Positions 45,943 to 57,221 of a stretch of 64,000 bases of DNA are shown here, one piece after another. A program made the translations under genes and the position numbers. Each line of letters begins with the position of its first letter. Position 1 is the stretch's first letter. Source of the stretch: Tetracentron sinense (lineage: Eukaryota > Streptophyta > Magnoliopsida > Trochodendrales > Trochodendraceae); assembly GCA_015143295.1 (NCBI GenBank), contig CM026570.1, positions 26,605,250-26,669,249 of the forward strand, read 5' to 3'. A model generated the notes under the pieces. That model ran no database searches. It was not told the DNA's origin and saw only the letters and a program-made list of their open reading frames with translations.

Positions 45943-48900
45943 ATGTTGCTTAGTTCCTAGAATGTTAGAGGGCTCAATAGCTCTCTCAGGCAGAAAGACA
46001 CTATTGATTTTTTGAACAAAACCAAGGTTAGTTTTGCTGGTCTACTTGAAACAAAAATCAGGGAGGAGAATGCTAGCAAAGTTATGAAGAAGCTAGCGCC
46101 TACGTGGGCGCGCATTGATAATTACTCTATTGTGCCGAATGGCAGGATCTGGATCATATGGGATACCGCGCAGCTAACGGTCACCCCATTGCACATCGCT
46201 GACCAATTTATACATTGCATGGTCATTAAAACGAATTGGACATCCCCCATTATGGTTACTATCGTGTACGGCTCTAACTTATTCTCCCAACGGGAAAACC
46301 TATTCTCCCAACGGGAAAACCTGTGGAGGGGAATATCCGGATTTGCGAGATCCCATAGTATTGCCTGGATGGTTCTTGGCGACTTCAATACTACCCTTTA
46401 TAGCTCAGAAAAAAGGGGTGGTAATCGTGTGCCACAAAGATTCCTGCAACCGGGGCTGAGCTGCTTGGATGATGCGAATTTAGTTGACCTTAAATGGAAG
46501 GGAGGCATGTTCTCGTGGTCGAATGGAAGCATTGGACCAGATCGTATTTCTTGCAAACTGGACAAATGTCTTGTCAATCCAGAATGGAATCAGAGATTTC
46601 CTGAAGTTGAGGCTTTTTTTAAGGGTGGGAATACATCTGATCACTCCCAGATTGTTGCTAGGTTCAATTTTGAGACTCAAAGATCTGGTAAGTCCTTCAA
46701 GTTTTATAATTTTTGGACCACTCATGAAGATTTCCTAGCTATTGTTTCTGAAGCCTGGACTACAGAGGTGCGTGGGACACCTATGTTTAAGCTTGTTTCA
46801 AAACTACGGGCTGTCAAAATGGCTCTCAAAGAGTGGAGTTGTAGAACGTTTGGGCATATCCAAAAACAGGTGGCTGAATGCAGGGCAAAGTTGGAAGAGA
46901 TCACCATCAGGCTTAATTTGGAACCAGATAGTGCGCCTATCCAGTTGGACCATCGGACTACTAAACATAAACTAGCTGAGCTCCTTAAATGGGAAGAAGC
47001 CGAATTAAGGCAAAAGTCCCGTGAAACTTGGTTAAAACTTGGTGACTCCAACAGTGCTTTTTTCTATAAATCTCTTTGTGCCCGGAGGAGCCGGAATAGA
47101 ATCGATTCTATCCGTGATCGTGGGGGAACCATCATTACGGACGCGCAACAGATTGCTAGAGAAGCAGTTCATTACTTCTCCAATACCTTACAAAGTAATC
47201 ATAGTGAAAACCAGGCCCGATTTGAATTTCCTACCATGAACTCCTTAAACAGGGATGAGCAAAACTTGCTGTGTGGTCCTATCTTGATGGATGAGATAAA
47301 AGCCTCAATATTTAGTTCTAATGGCGAGAAAGCACCAGGCCCAGATGGTTTTACTGCAAAATTCTTCCAACACTGCTGGACTATTGTAAGCCAAGATGTA
47401 TCGAGAGCAATTCTTAGTTTCTTTGAAAGCGGGAAGCTATTGGGGGAGATGAATGCTACGTTGATATCCTTAATGCCTAAAGTTGATAGGCCATGCTCAT
47501 TTAGTGAATTTCGACCGATCTCTGTGTGCAATGTCATTTACAGATGCATCTCCAAAATCTTGGTTCGTCGAATGCAGGTTGTGATGCCTTCTATAGTTGG
47601 ACCAAGCCAGTCTGCATTTATTAAAGGGCGTCGGATTACGGATAATATATTGTTGTGCCAAAGCCTAGTCCATAACTACCACCTTCACAAAGGCAAGCCG
47701 AGAATTGCAATAAAACTAGACTTACAGAAAGCATATGACTCGGTGAGCTGGAAATTCCTTGAGGAAGCAATGGCAACTATGGGGTTCCCTGGGATCTTTA
47801 TTGACCGCATCATGGCTTTGATCACGGGAGCAAAATTTGCCGTGATGATTAATGGAAATAGGGAGGGATTCTTTGGTTGTGGTCGGGGATTAAGACAAGG
47901 GGATCCCGTCTCTCCATACCTTTCTATGATCGTTATGTAGGTTCTTTCGCATCAACTCGACTCTAGAGTGCGTGCAGGGTTACTCAAGCCATACCCTTTC
48001 TGCACTACTCCTTTGATTACTCACCTATGTTTCGCTGACGATATTATTATTTTTTCTGAAGCCAATATTGGGTCTATTACAAGTATCAAAGCAACTCTTG
48101 ACAGCTTCAAAATCTCTGGCCTTGATGTCAACACCAGCAAATCGCAATTTTTTGTAAGTAATGTGACCAGTAGAAACCTCCATTTGATTGAGCGTATCCT
48201 TTGCATAAACAAAGGCAGACTACCAGTGAGATATCTCGGAGTTCCTTTATCTACTACCCGGCTTACGAAGAGAGACTGCACTCCTCTTGTTGAGAAGATT
48301 CAGGCTCGTATGGCTTCATGGAAACATAGAAGTCTATCCTATGCAGGGAGGATAGAATTTATCAAGGCTGTTTTGAGTAGCTTTCCATTATTCTGGTGCA
48401 ATGTGTTTTTGTTACCTAAAGCCACATCTCGAACTATAAAGAGTATATTTGCTGGATTCCTATGGGGAGGAGTTGATATGGATAAACGGTGTCACAAGGT
48501 AGCCTGGAGTACCATTTGTATGCCGCGTTCCGAAGGGGGCCTTGGCTTGAGGCGAGTGGAAGATTGGAATAAAAGTGCCCTTATGAGAAGGGTGTGGGAG
48601 CTGGCCTGTAACAACGAATCTATTTGGGTTCGGTGGTTCTACAGCAAATACTTGAGGAGCAACTCCATTTGGACCATGAACATGCCATCTTCGCCATCAT
48701 GGAGTATTCGAAGTATTCTAAATGTGCGGCACCTGTCTGAGCGTGCAGTAACACATTTGATTGGGAATGGGCAATCTACATGGGTTTGGTTGGACCCTTG
48801 GCATCCTTGAGGTATTCTCTTACACCAAAACTGGCACCTTAGCCTTCCTATGAATGGTATTAACAGGAGTGCTACTATTGACGCCTTACGAGATGGGAAT

Positions 48901-50121
48901 AGTTGGGATCTTCCTATCCCCACTGAGCCAGAACTTTTTGAGGCTTGGGATGAGATTAATTATATCCAGACCATGGCTCCTGACATTGCAGACAAAATAA
49001 TATGGAAACCAGATCACCATGGTGTCTTCACGCTTATTTCGGCCTGGGAGTCTATTAGACCCCGAAATGGGATGGTTCGATGGCATGAATTAACTTGGTA
49101 CACAGGAAACATTCCTCGGCATTCTTTCATTCTATGGATGGCTATAAAGGAGGCGCTGATGACGAGAGACAAGTTATTCCGTTGGGGTGTCATAAATGAT
49201 GACAGGTGCTTACTTTGCAATGGATCCCATGAAGACCACTCTCATTTGTTTATGTTATGTCCTTTTTCCATCAGCATTTGGAATGCTTTAGCCCAAAAAA
49301 TCCAGTTACGACCTCGTTCCTTCCCTACTTTCAATGACATGATCCAATGGTATAGCCGGAGGTGGAGTGGTAAGAGTTTTGCTAATCGGATCCGAAAGGT
49401 GGTTTTAGGAGCTTTTGTGTACCATATTTGGGGGGAGAGGAACCGAAGGAGGGTTAATAATATTCTAATGCAAGCTGATTTTGTTATTTACAATATTATG
49501 GAGGAAGTATCCCTCAAGTTTGGTGGAGACTTGAATCAAGTTAATGACTGCCCTCAGAACAAATCCATTGCAGACAACTGGAACTTAAGGCTGAGATGGA
49601 GAACAAAAACCATTACCTGGGTCTCTTGGCTGCCTCCCGAACCGGGTGTTATTACAGTTAATACGGATGGAGCCTTGTCACCAACTCACCACGGCTATGG
49701 ATGCATTTTTCGAAATCACAATGGTGTTGTGGTTCATGCTTTTGCCGGGACTAGTAACTCAAACTCGATTCTGGATTTGGAGCTCCTGGCCGTGAGAAGG
49801 GGTTTTGAAGAAGCCACATTATTGCATTTGATGAGTATCCAGGTAGAATCTGACTCCTCTTGGGCGGTGTGCTGTATATCCAAAGCATGTGTATGGCCTT
49901 GGAAATCTACCAATGTTCTGATGGATATTGAAGTCCTAATTAGAAGCTTCGACAGGTTTTCCATTAGATTTGTGCCGCGTGAAACAAACAAGGCTGCTGA
50001 CTTCCTCTCTAAGTTTTGTAACTCTCCTAGTGAGATTTTCCTTTCTACTGATGAATTTCCCCTAACTCTAGCTAAAATTGTTAGTGATGATGCTAGGGGC
50101 CATCAGTATTTAAAGATGTAA
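45943..50121 (+). pseudogene. L1-C ORF2: endonuclease-RT-RNase H with three in-frame stops
   Basis: One frame from ATG 45943 (MLLSS) to the stop at 50121, about 1,390 codons. The endonuclease is at 45943-46680 (NVRGLN, LETKI, LGDFNT, TSDHSQIVA), reverse transcriptase at ~47300-48080 (KAPGPDGFTAKFF, AFIKGRRITDNILL, KLDLQKAYDSVSW, GLRQGDPVSPYL, FADDIIIF). The zinc-finger-like segment (CLLCNGSHEDHSHLFMLC) is near 49210, and RNase H is at 49650-50010 (VNTDGALSPTHHGYG, LELLAVRRG, VESDSSWAV, ETNKAADFLSKF). Stops at 45958-45960, 47938-47940 and 48808-48810 replace residues that are Trp, Gln and Arg in L1-B; all three are transitions. A 21-bp in-frame tandem duplication (46276-46296, 46297-46317) doubles NLFSQRE in the endonuclease. 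Confidence 0.94.
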
Positions 50122-50146
50122 TTTGTTTGGTTTAATTTACCTGGTC

Positions 50147-50163
50147 GGGGTCTGCCTAACCCC
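50147..50163 (+). promoter_or_regulatory. L1-C 3'-terminal stem-loop
   Basis: GGGGTCTGCCTAACCCC, identical to the L1-B copy, 26 nt after the ORF2 stop and followed by AGCTTTCCTCCCCCC and the A tail. Confidence 0.62.
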
Positions 50164-50191
50164 AGCTTTCCTCCCCCCAAAAAAATCTTCG

Positions 50192-50860
50192 ACCTACCGG
50201 GCCTCCCTTTAGCCTACCGGGTTACACATCACTATCACTTGACTGTGGTTAGCAACCCTAACCATAGTTAGTTTGGTCTAACCCCGGTTAGCAACCCTAA
50301 CCCTGGCCGGACTCCGCCTTAGTCTACCGGACTACCTCCCTAAGCTTACTGGGCTTAAATACCTTGCACTTGACCCCCCTCGGTCAACCAAACCCTAGTC
50401 TACTGGACTAGTCCATGTTAGCCACCCCTAGTGCACACACACACGCCCCTAGCCTCGGCACAGGCTCACGTGCCAGAACTACGCTCGGTCTGATCTCACC
50501 CTGTGAGTACGTAGGCAACCCTACTCGAGTTTGACCCTAGTTAGCTTTTCCTTTCTTGGATTAGTGTTAACTTAAACACTTCGGCATTCTAATCAAGATT
50601 AACTTTATTTGGCTTAAACCTGGGGAGTACGGAACCATCATAAGACGGAAGTCTCGGGGTGCCTAACACCTTCCCCGGACTTAACCGAACCCCTTACCCT
50701 GATCTCACTCGTAAACCAACACCTTATCCAAACTCGGGGGACTTATCTCTTCTGAATGAATAGGTGGCGACTCTTAAAAGATAAAACTCTTTCACACCCG
50801 TGAGGGTACACAGCTAATATCACACCATTTTGTGAGCTGAAGAAATTCTCGCACTCACAG
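50192..50860 (+). repeat. Tat-like 5' LTR, piece 4 (LTR end)
   Basis: Continues the CTACCGG and GGTTAGCAACCCTAACC word pattern of piece 3 after L1-C. The last part (GAATGAATAGGTGGCGACTC, TTGTGAGCTGAAGAAATTCTCGC...) resembles LTR ends of the Tat lineage. I place the LTR end near ACTCACA at ~50858, just before the primer site. No gene. Confidence 0.6.
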
Positions 50861-50863
50861 CTC

Positions 50864-50881
50864 TGGTGACTCTACTGGGGA
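50864..50881 (+). other. Tat-like primer-binding site (tRNA-Arg type)
   Basis: TGGTGACTCTACTGGGGA resembles the TGGCGACTC..CTGGGGA primer site, complementary to tRNA-Arg, used by Ogre/Tat elements. Its position right after the LTR end supports the assignment. Confidence 0.7.
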
Positions 50882-51762
50882 ATACAGATTGGACATTTCA
50901 AGGTTCAACCAGGAACCCGGGTTTAAGCCAATTAAACCTTGATCTTGATTAAAATGCCTAAGCGTTTCACTAAACACTAATCATTTTTACATCTCTTGGT
51001 TAATTATGTACTGTGCATCCATACATGTTATAGTAGTGTAATTATCCCATTCAACCCAGTAGACTTATTAAGTTAAAAACTGCTGGATGATCATTCTCAG
51101 TGTCTGTAACTAAAACGTCTTAGAGGTCCGTGGAGTTACTCCTGATGGGTGATTACCCCCAGGGAAGGATTCTGAACGCTCTCGCTTATACAAATCGTCC
51201 ATTTTCTGGTATGTTCTATACCGGGGAGTCGCATATACGGTGTTAAGTGATCCTCCCATCCTATTAGGAACACATCTGCATCAAACCAGCATTCGTACAT
51301 GTAGTCTAGGTCAAGGTACAGTCTACAAGCAGCTCATCCAGGGAAGGCTACTATAAACCCTAATCTGCTTGCATCCTATGCCTGTCTCTAATCATAGTTG
51401 ACTACCCGGGCATATTCTACCTAGATAGCCACCCATCCAAGGGCATGTAATGAGCCTAACCTATGCTTGTAATAAGCTATATCCAATCCTTCTTTCTGAT
51501 ATAGCATATGGGGTCCAAATCCCAGGCAGACAGGCCTTCACTGGGCCTATCTCAACCTTGATCTGATAGGTCCCTCAGTTTCCAACAACCTGGGCTAAAG
51601 CACGTTGGACCTCCGTCCGTTTGCCCTATCAAATCACATGTGTTTTGTCACACCCAATCAAAATCAAAAATCAAAAATCAAAAAAAATATTGCATCATCC
51701 CTTTGCATCCCATCTGCATGCACAGTGCACTCACAGAGTCTGTACATTCTTTATCCAGGTAG
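50882..51762 (+). other. Leader of the Tat-like element
   Basis: Non-coding stretch between the primer site and ORF1. An A-rich run AATCAAAAATCAAAAATCAAAA occurs at ~51660. No domain, no other repeat seen. Confidence 0.55.
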
Positions 51763-53403
51763 ATGATAGGTCCTTCAGAGATTGTTCAGTCAATGGGTCG
51801 ACCATCAAGACCTGTGCATCTAACTTCTCAGGGGGCATGTGATGACAACCTCCAGGAAGTAATTGGGGCTTTCACCTCAAGTCAGCGTCTCGTTTGGGCT
51901 CAGTACTACAAAACCGGGACTATCCTAGACCTATCAGTGGTTAACCTGGACTCGCGCCTCATGAATCCTGCTATCCAGTGTTGGAGCCCATCTTACATGG
52001 TATTCCGTTTCGGTAAGAACGAGCTCTATCCAACATCGGAAGAGATTCAGCGCATTTTAGGGTTAAACATGGACGGCGAAGCCATAGTACCACGCTACAA
52101 GACAACATATCAGGCAGACTTATCCAGGTTCTTGCATATCAAGCCTGCCTGCTTGCAGCCCGGTCCTAACGGCTCTTTTGATTGGATACCTGTGTCTTTT
52201 CTTAAAAAGAAGTACAAGCACAGGTGGAACCCTGACTCTATTGCAGCGGAACTGCCCGGTCTCAATGCCCTTGCACTGATAGCCATGTCGCAGCTAGTCT
52301 TCCCAAGGTGCTGTTCACTTGTCAAAGCAGTTCTGGTCGGGATCGTCGAAGATATGCACAACTCCTGCTCAATTGTAACAGTCATCCTAGCTGAGCTTTT
52401 CAGGGCTATCAATCAGTCGGCAAATCGTAGAAAGAGCATCTTTTATGCCAGTACACCTCTCCTACACCTCTGGTTGGTAAGCCATTTGCCTACAATCATA
52501 TCGGTACCGGACGGCATCCGCAATGCCTACAGTCTGCCTCGGAAAATTTCTCAAAATCATGGGCCGATAGTAACTACAGACGTTGGAGAGCTCTACCAGC
52601 TTCTCCAAGACCTATCAAAGGAAGAAATCACTTGGCAATGCGATTGGCCTGTACTGAATAGGCTACCCCGTGTTGTCATCACCAGCAGAGTATGCATGAT
52701 TTTTACTGGTCTAACAAGCTGCGCAGTCTATACACCACTCCGAGTCCTCCGACAATTTGGATTCCCTCAGTGTATCCCAGTGATAGACCGGTGGGAAAAT
52801 GATTGGATAACTTTCACAGTGCACTCTGACAACCTCACCCGACGCTTCCAGTCAGCTTGGCGCAGCTCTAGACGAGACCAGTGGCCAGACTTCACATCAG
52901 GACCACTAACCAACTCAGCATACCATCAGTGGGTAGATAATCCTGACATTATACCCGGCATGCCTGCACCCAGGGAACTGCCAACACTAGTCGCAGCTCC
53001 ATCACAAGGAACCATACCCCTAACAGAAATGGTGGTTCCCTGGACAGACTTCTTCTTGGAGAGACAACTCCAGATCCAGCAGAAATGAAAAAGGCTACGG
53101 AAATCCCAGCGCGTATTCAAGCAGTAAGAAGCGGAACAAGGTCATGAACTCCAAGCCGTACAAGAACAGGTTGAACAATTGGAACAGACAATCCAGTCTC
53201 TTCACAGGAGACGTAGAGGCGACGCCAGGGAAGCAACCGTAATCCGGGCCCAACTTCACTTCCATCAAGAACAGCTTGATAGTGTAAAGGCGGAGATGAC
53301 CTCCCGTATCCAATAATTTGGTTACCGCATGTTCAACGCTACAGAAACCCTTACGTACATGGAGGTTGAAGTCACATCCCTCCAGCAACAGATCTTCAGG
53401 GTG
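51763..53403 (+). pseudogene. Tat/Ogre upstream ORF1 region (DUF7745-like), fossil
   Basis: A 441-codon open stretch from ATG 51763 followed by a glutamine/glutamate-rich coiled-coil-like region to 53403. The protein reads VWAQYYKTGTILDLSVVN, then MVFRFGKNELYPTSEEIQRILGL, which matches the '...F.FG..DL.PT.EEY..LL' pattern I associate with the DUF7745 family, found upstream of gag in Ogre/Tat elements and in plant mobile-domain proteins. Its function is not known. The coding region is interrupted downstream by the inverted LTR pair at 53404 and is broken. Confidence 0.75.
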
Positions 53404-56400
53404 TGTAGAGCCCCGGACCTTTTAACATTTAATGCATGACACTTTCGTTGCCATTTTGCCTTTAAAGAGGAATAATTAAAGGAAGAAATTGGAAATTCTG
53501 AAACGTCAAAAATGTTCGTTTTCGAAGTACGAACCCAACGCAAGTTGAATCGTCAAAATCGGACGAACGAGTCAAAAGATATGGCCAAAACAGTCTGGAC
53601 CTGGAGGCAACCGATCGCTCGGTCCATAGAGCGATCGATCGGTCCAAAACCGATCGATCGGTAGCTATCGACTGGTCAAGATTTTTGTATAGGGAAATTT
53701 TCCAGAGAGTTGATTTTTGGTCGAGAGCTCGGTCAACACACCGATCGCTCGGTAGGCAACCGATCGCTCGGTACTCGCGTTTTTGCAGAAATTCCAGTAA
53801 GGGTATTATAGTCTTTTGGTCAGTTCACTCTTACCTTAAGAGTTTAACCCGAGCCTTTAGGGTTCGTTTATAACCCTTAGAGTATTTTGAGTGTTAGAGG
53901 GAGAGGAGAAGGGTTTCCAAACCTAGGGTTTTGCTTTGGGGGAGAAATCAAAGGGGCTTCAAGACCCACAATCATCCTCAAGCTCATTTTTCTTCAAGAT
54001 CAAGGTTCAAGCTCGTGAGGAGCACTTTCCCCAAGCTAGGGCAGCATCTACCCGCACGTTTTTGGAGGAGTTTTCTTCCTCATTGATCAAGGTCGGTACT
54101 TCTTACTACCCTCCTAGTTATAGCTTCCCTTTTTCCTTTGTTTCTCCTTGTTTTCCTCCACTTATATAGGTGTTATGAGATTGGTGGTATGAATGGTGAA
54201 TGGAGATGGATGTTGGCGAATGGATGCCGTGTGGATGATGTGATGAACGAATGGGAAAGGGCATTGTACCAATAATGAACATACAAGTGTGATGTGAGCA
54301 TAACCCACCTAGAAAAGCATGATCTAGGTTTAAGTGAATAATGAACACACCCCATGTTTGATGAAGTGCCAAGGTGAACAAAATAAATGATAAATTAAGG
54401 GAACCCATGCTTAATTGCTCTTGAAATTTGTTAGGGTTCATGATAGTGTGTTTCTTACATTTCTTAAAATGCGTAGATTATTACTCACTTAAATTGTTAT
54501 ATGCTATGTTTTGTGAATTACCCCAAATTGTCATATTTAATTCCAAATGCAAGGAAATTCAAGATCTCACGAGCACGCATGAACAATTTCATAGCCCGTC
54601 GCAATTACCCCAAATTGTCATATTTAATTCCAAATGCAAGGAAATTCATCTACCCCAAATTGTCATAGTTGCCGTTCATAGCCCGTCGCAACTAGCATCC
54701 ATGCAGAATGTGAATGCCTAGTTGTCGTTCATAGCCCGTCGCAACTAGCATCCATGCAGAATGTGAATGCCTAGTTGCTGTTCATAGCCCGTCGCAACTA
54801 GCATCCATGCGTGTCATGTGATGCTATGCTATGCGTGTCATGCCATGCTATGCTATGCGTGTCATGCGATGCTATGCATGTCATGCGAGGGGATGGGAGA
54901 CCTTTCCCTATGCAATGCATGATTGTCTTGCCCTTGTCAAAAGCGAAGTGAAACATATCTTAGGATATGCCCCACCTCTACGTCCCATACTTAAAACATC
55001 GGTAAATCACGTCATTTCATGTGTGCTCGTGAGATCGTGTGCATACTTGCATTTGGAATTAAATATGGCAATTTGGGGTAATTCACAAGCATAGCATATA
55101 GCAATTTAAGTGAGTAATAATCTACGCATTTTAAGAAATGTAGGAAACACACTATCATGAACCCTAACAATTTCAAGAGCAATCAAGCGTGGGTTCCCTT
55201 AATTTATCATTTATTTTGTTCACCTTGGCATTTCATCAAACATGGGGTGTGTTCATTATTCACTTAAACCTAGATCATGCTTTTCTAGGTGGGTTATGCT
55301 CACATCACACTTGTATGTTCATTATTAGTACAATGCCCTTTCCCATTCGTTCATCACATCATCCACACGGCATCCATTCACCAACATCCATCTCCATTCG
55401 CCATTCATACCACCAATCTCATAACACCTATATATGTGAAGGAAAACAAGGAGAAACAAAGGAAAAATGGAAGCTATAACTAGGAGGGTAGTAAGAAGTA
55501 CCGACCTTGAAGAGATGAGGATGAAATCCCTCTTCCAAACGACCGTGAGTTGCTGCCCTAGCTTGGAACACGAGCTCCGCACGAGCTTGAGCCGAGATCT
55601 TGAAGGAAAACGTGCTTAAGGATGATCTAGGGTCTCAAACCCCTTTGATTTCTCTTCAAAATGGAAACCTAGGTTTTGGAAAACCCCTTTCCTCTTCTCT
55701 CCCTCTCAAAATATGGCTAAGGGTGTTTATGAACACCCTTGGCTCGAGCCAACCCTTAAAAATAAGGGTGGAGTGGCCAAAAGACCAAAAAACCCCTTAA
55801 AAAATTCTGAAAATCGCGTAGGACCGATCGATCGGTGGTTTTGACCGATCTCTCGGTATTGGACCGAGCTCTCGTTATTGACTGGTGCTGCAAAACGCAC
55901 TTCAGTACTTTAGCCATAACTTTTGACTCGGTGCTCCGATTTTGACGATTCAACTTGCGTTGGATTCGTCTTTCGAAGGGGAACAACTTTTATGTTTCAG
56001 AAAAATTATAATTCTTCTTTATTCATGGACAAAAATACCCCTAAAGCGGACTGGTCTGCAATGAGTTGCGACAGCCCAAATTTGCAGCCGACCCGATTTT
56101 GGAAATCCCACTTTTGACATAACCCCGACTCAAAATCAGGGAAAGTGATCAACATGAACCTCGAAGAAGATTGTAATATCCTTCCAAAATTTCAATAATC
56201 ACTCGATTCTGAGCAACGATGACTAAACTAGAGCCATTTAAAGTTGAGGTAAATGCCGAAACATACCTTTTTGACACCTAGAATACCTCGAGGGTTTTCA
56301 CACTCTTTTCCCTTGTGTCCAACACCCTAATCACACCTCATAAATCATTCTCCATAGGTTTTCATCCCACCTAGGTGATCATTGAATTCACACCGATAAG

Positions 56401-56581
56401 CATGAGAGGCCCTAGCCTCTTTATGCCTCGTGCACTAGCACTATTCACCTCACTTTCCAATTACAACCTAACTTATAATAATGGCCTTTGGCCCTTCCAA
56501 TACTAGTGCCCTCGGCATTATTCACTCACATGAACAGTGCTTGCACATGGACAGGGCTTGTAGAAAATCCGGGGCGCTACA
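53404..56581. mobile_element. Inverted pair of chromovirus-like LTR segments (fold-back), fossil
   Basis: A 3.18-kb block inside the Tat-like coding region. Both ends start, reading inwards, with TGTAG(A/C)GCCCCGGA, the same terminus type as the solo LTR at 41882-44814. The arms are inverted: about 53490-54600 pairs with about 55030-56005, including the two mirrored frames containing LDHAFLGGLCSHHTCMF (54118-54441 minus, 55189-55479 plus). Short CCGATCG(A/C)TCGGT palindromic words lie in both arms. The outer part of the right arm (56005-56581), similar to the solo LTR, has no partner on the left. The centre (54530-54900) is made of short tandem repeats. No clear target-site duplication. No gene. 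Confidence 0.72.
54530..54895 (+). repeat. Short tandem repeats at the centre of the fold-back
   Basis: Three families follow one another: an ACCCCAAATTGTCATA unit (54531, 54612, 54652), a 53-bp unit beginning GTTCATAGCCCGTCGCAACT (54674, 54727, 54780) and a ~24-bp unit GCGTGTCATGCGATGCTATG (54809 to ~54890). Confidence 0.85.
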
Positions 56582-57221
56582 TTGCCGATAATCACTACGC
56601 CTTTCATAGAGGCCCAGGCCATGCTACAGACTATTGTATAGGCCTGAAGTGTGCTATTCAAGATCTCTTGGATGACGGAAGGGTTGAGCTGACCCCTAGC
56701 AATACCAGCATCAATCAGGTGCCACTGCCCCCACACAATAATCAAATCAATTTTATGCAGTGCGAAGAGCCCGGGGCAGGGCAACTAGAGCCCAGCACAC
56801 CCGCATTGAATGAAGGCATTATCAGGCCCTCTTATCGATCACCTGTCATAATCCCGTTACCCCAGTTAAATATACAGGCCATTCAGTCTCCGACCCAGAT
56901 ACCTGTCCCCGAACAGATCATCTACACCATTCCTTACCCTGTAAATTAGCCCACAGCTCCAGCTAAAGCCCCAACCTCTTCAGGCCCTGTCCGGATCCCT
57001 TACATCCCAAGCCTCCCTTCAACCTCAACCAAGTACCCGCTCTCCGCTCTCTCATCCTTGAGAGCGAGAGCATTGCCAACTTAACCCGATCTGGCCGGGT
57101 ATATCAACCTCCTGTAACTGAGCTAACAAAGGTGAAAGGCCAGAGAAAGAGAAAGAGAAAGCATGGGTGTCAGACCTATAGAAGGAAACAGCTGAGCAAG
57201 GTCCCAGCATAGATATCTATC
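56582..57221 (+). pseudogene. Tat-like gag zinc-knuckle region, fossil
   Basis: Immediately right of the inverted LTR pair the frame reads DNHYAFHRGPGHATDYCIGLKCAIQDLLDDGRV, the pattern (Y..HRG.GH.T..C..LK..IQDLI..G) that ends gag in Tat/Ogre elements. A proline-rich linker follows. Broken. Confidence 0.75.

Larger units (their letters stand above)
45582..50184 (+). mobile_element. L1-C: 5'-truncated plant L1 LINE in the Tat-like LTR
   Basis: A plus-strand L1 with a perfect 7-bp target-site duplication ATCTTCG (45575-45581 and 50185-50191); excising it restores CTACCGGACTATCTTCGACC in the LTR. It contains the C-terminal end of ORF1, all of ORF2, the 3' stem-loop (50147-50163), a C-rich stretch and a short A tail. 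About 4.6 kb remain, so roughly 1 kb of the 5' end is lost by the usual incomplete reverse transcription. ORF2 has no frame change; its only lesions are three in-frame stops. Confidence 0.93.

Noticed and set aside
45420-50330. Telomere-like CCCTAA words in the Tat-like LTR
   Set aside because: They occur as AACCCTAACCACAGTTAGC and variants at irregular spacing, never as tandem TTTAGGG/CCCTAAA runs, so not an interstitial telomere.
54118-55479. Two mirrored ~100-codon frames sharing LDHAFLGGLCSHHTCMF
   Set aside because: They are the two arms of the inverted LTR pair read on opposite strands; low-complexity His/Ser-rich translation, no start context shared with a gene.
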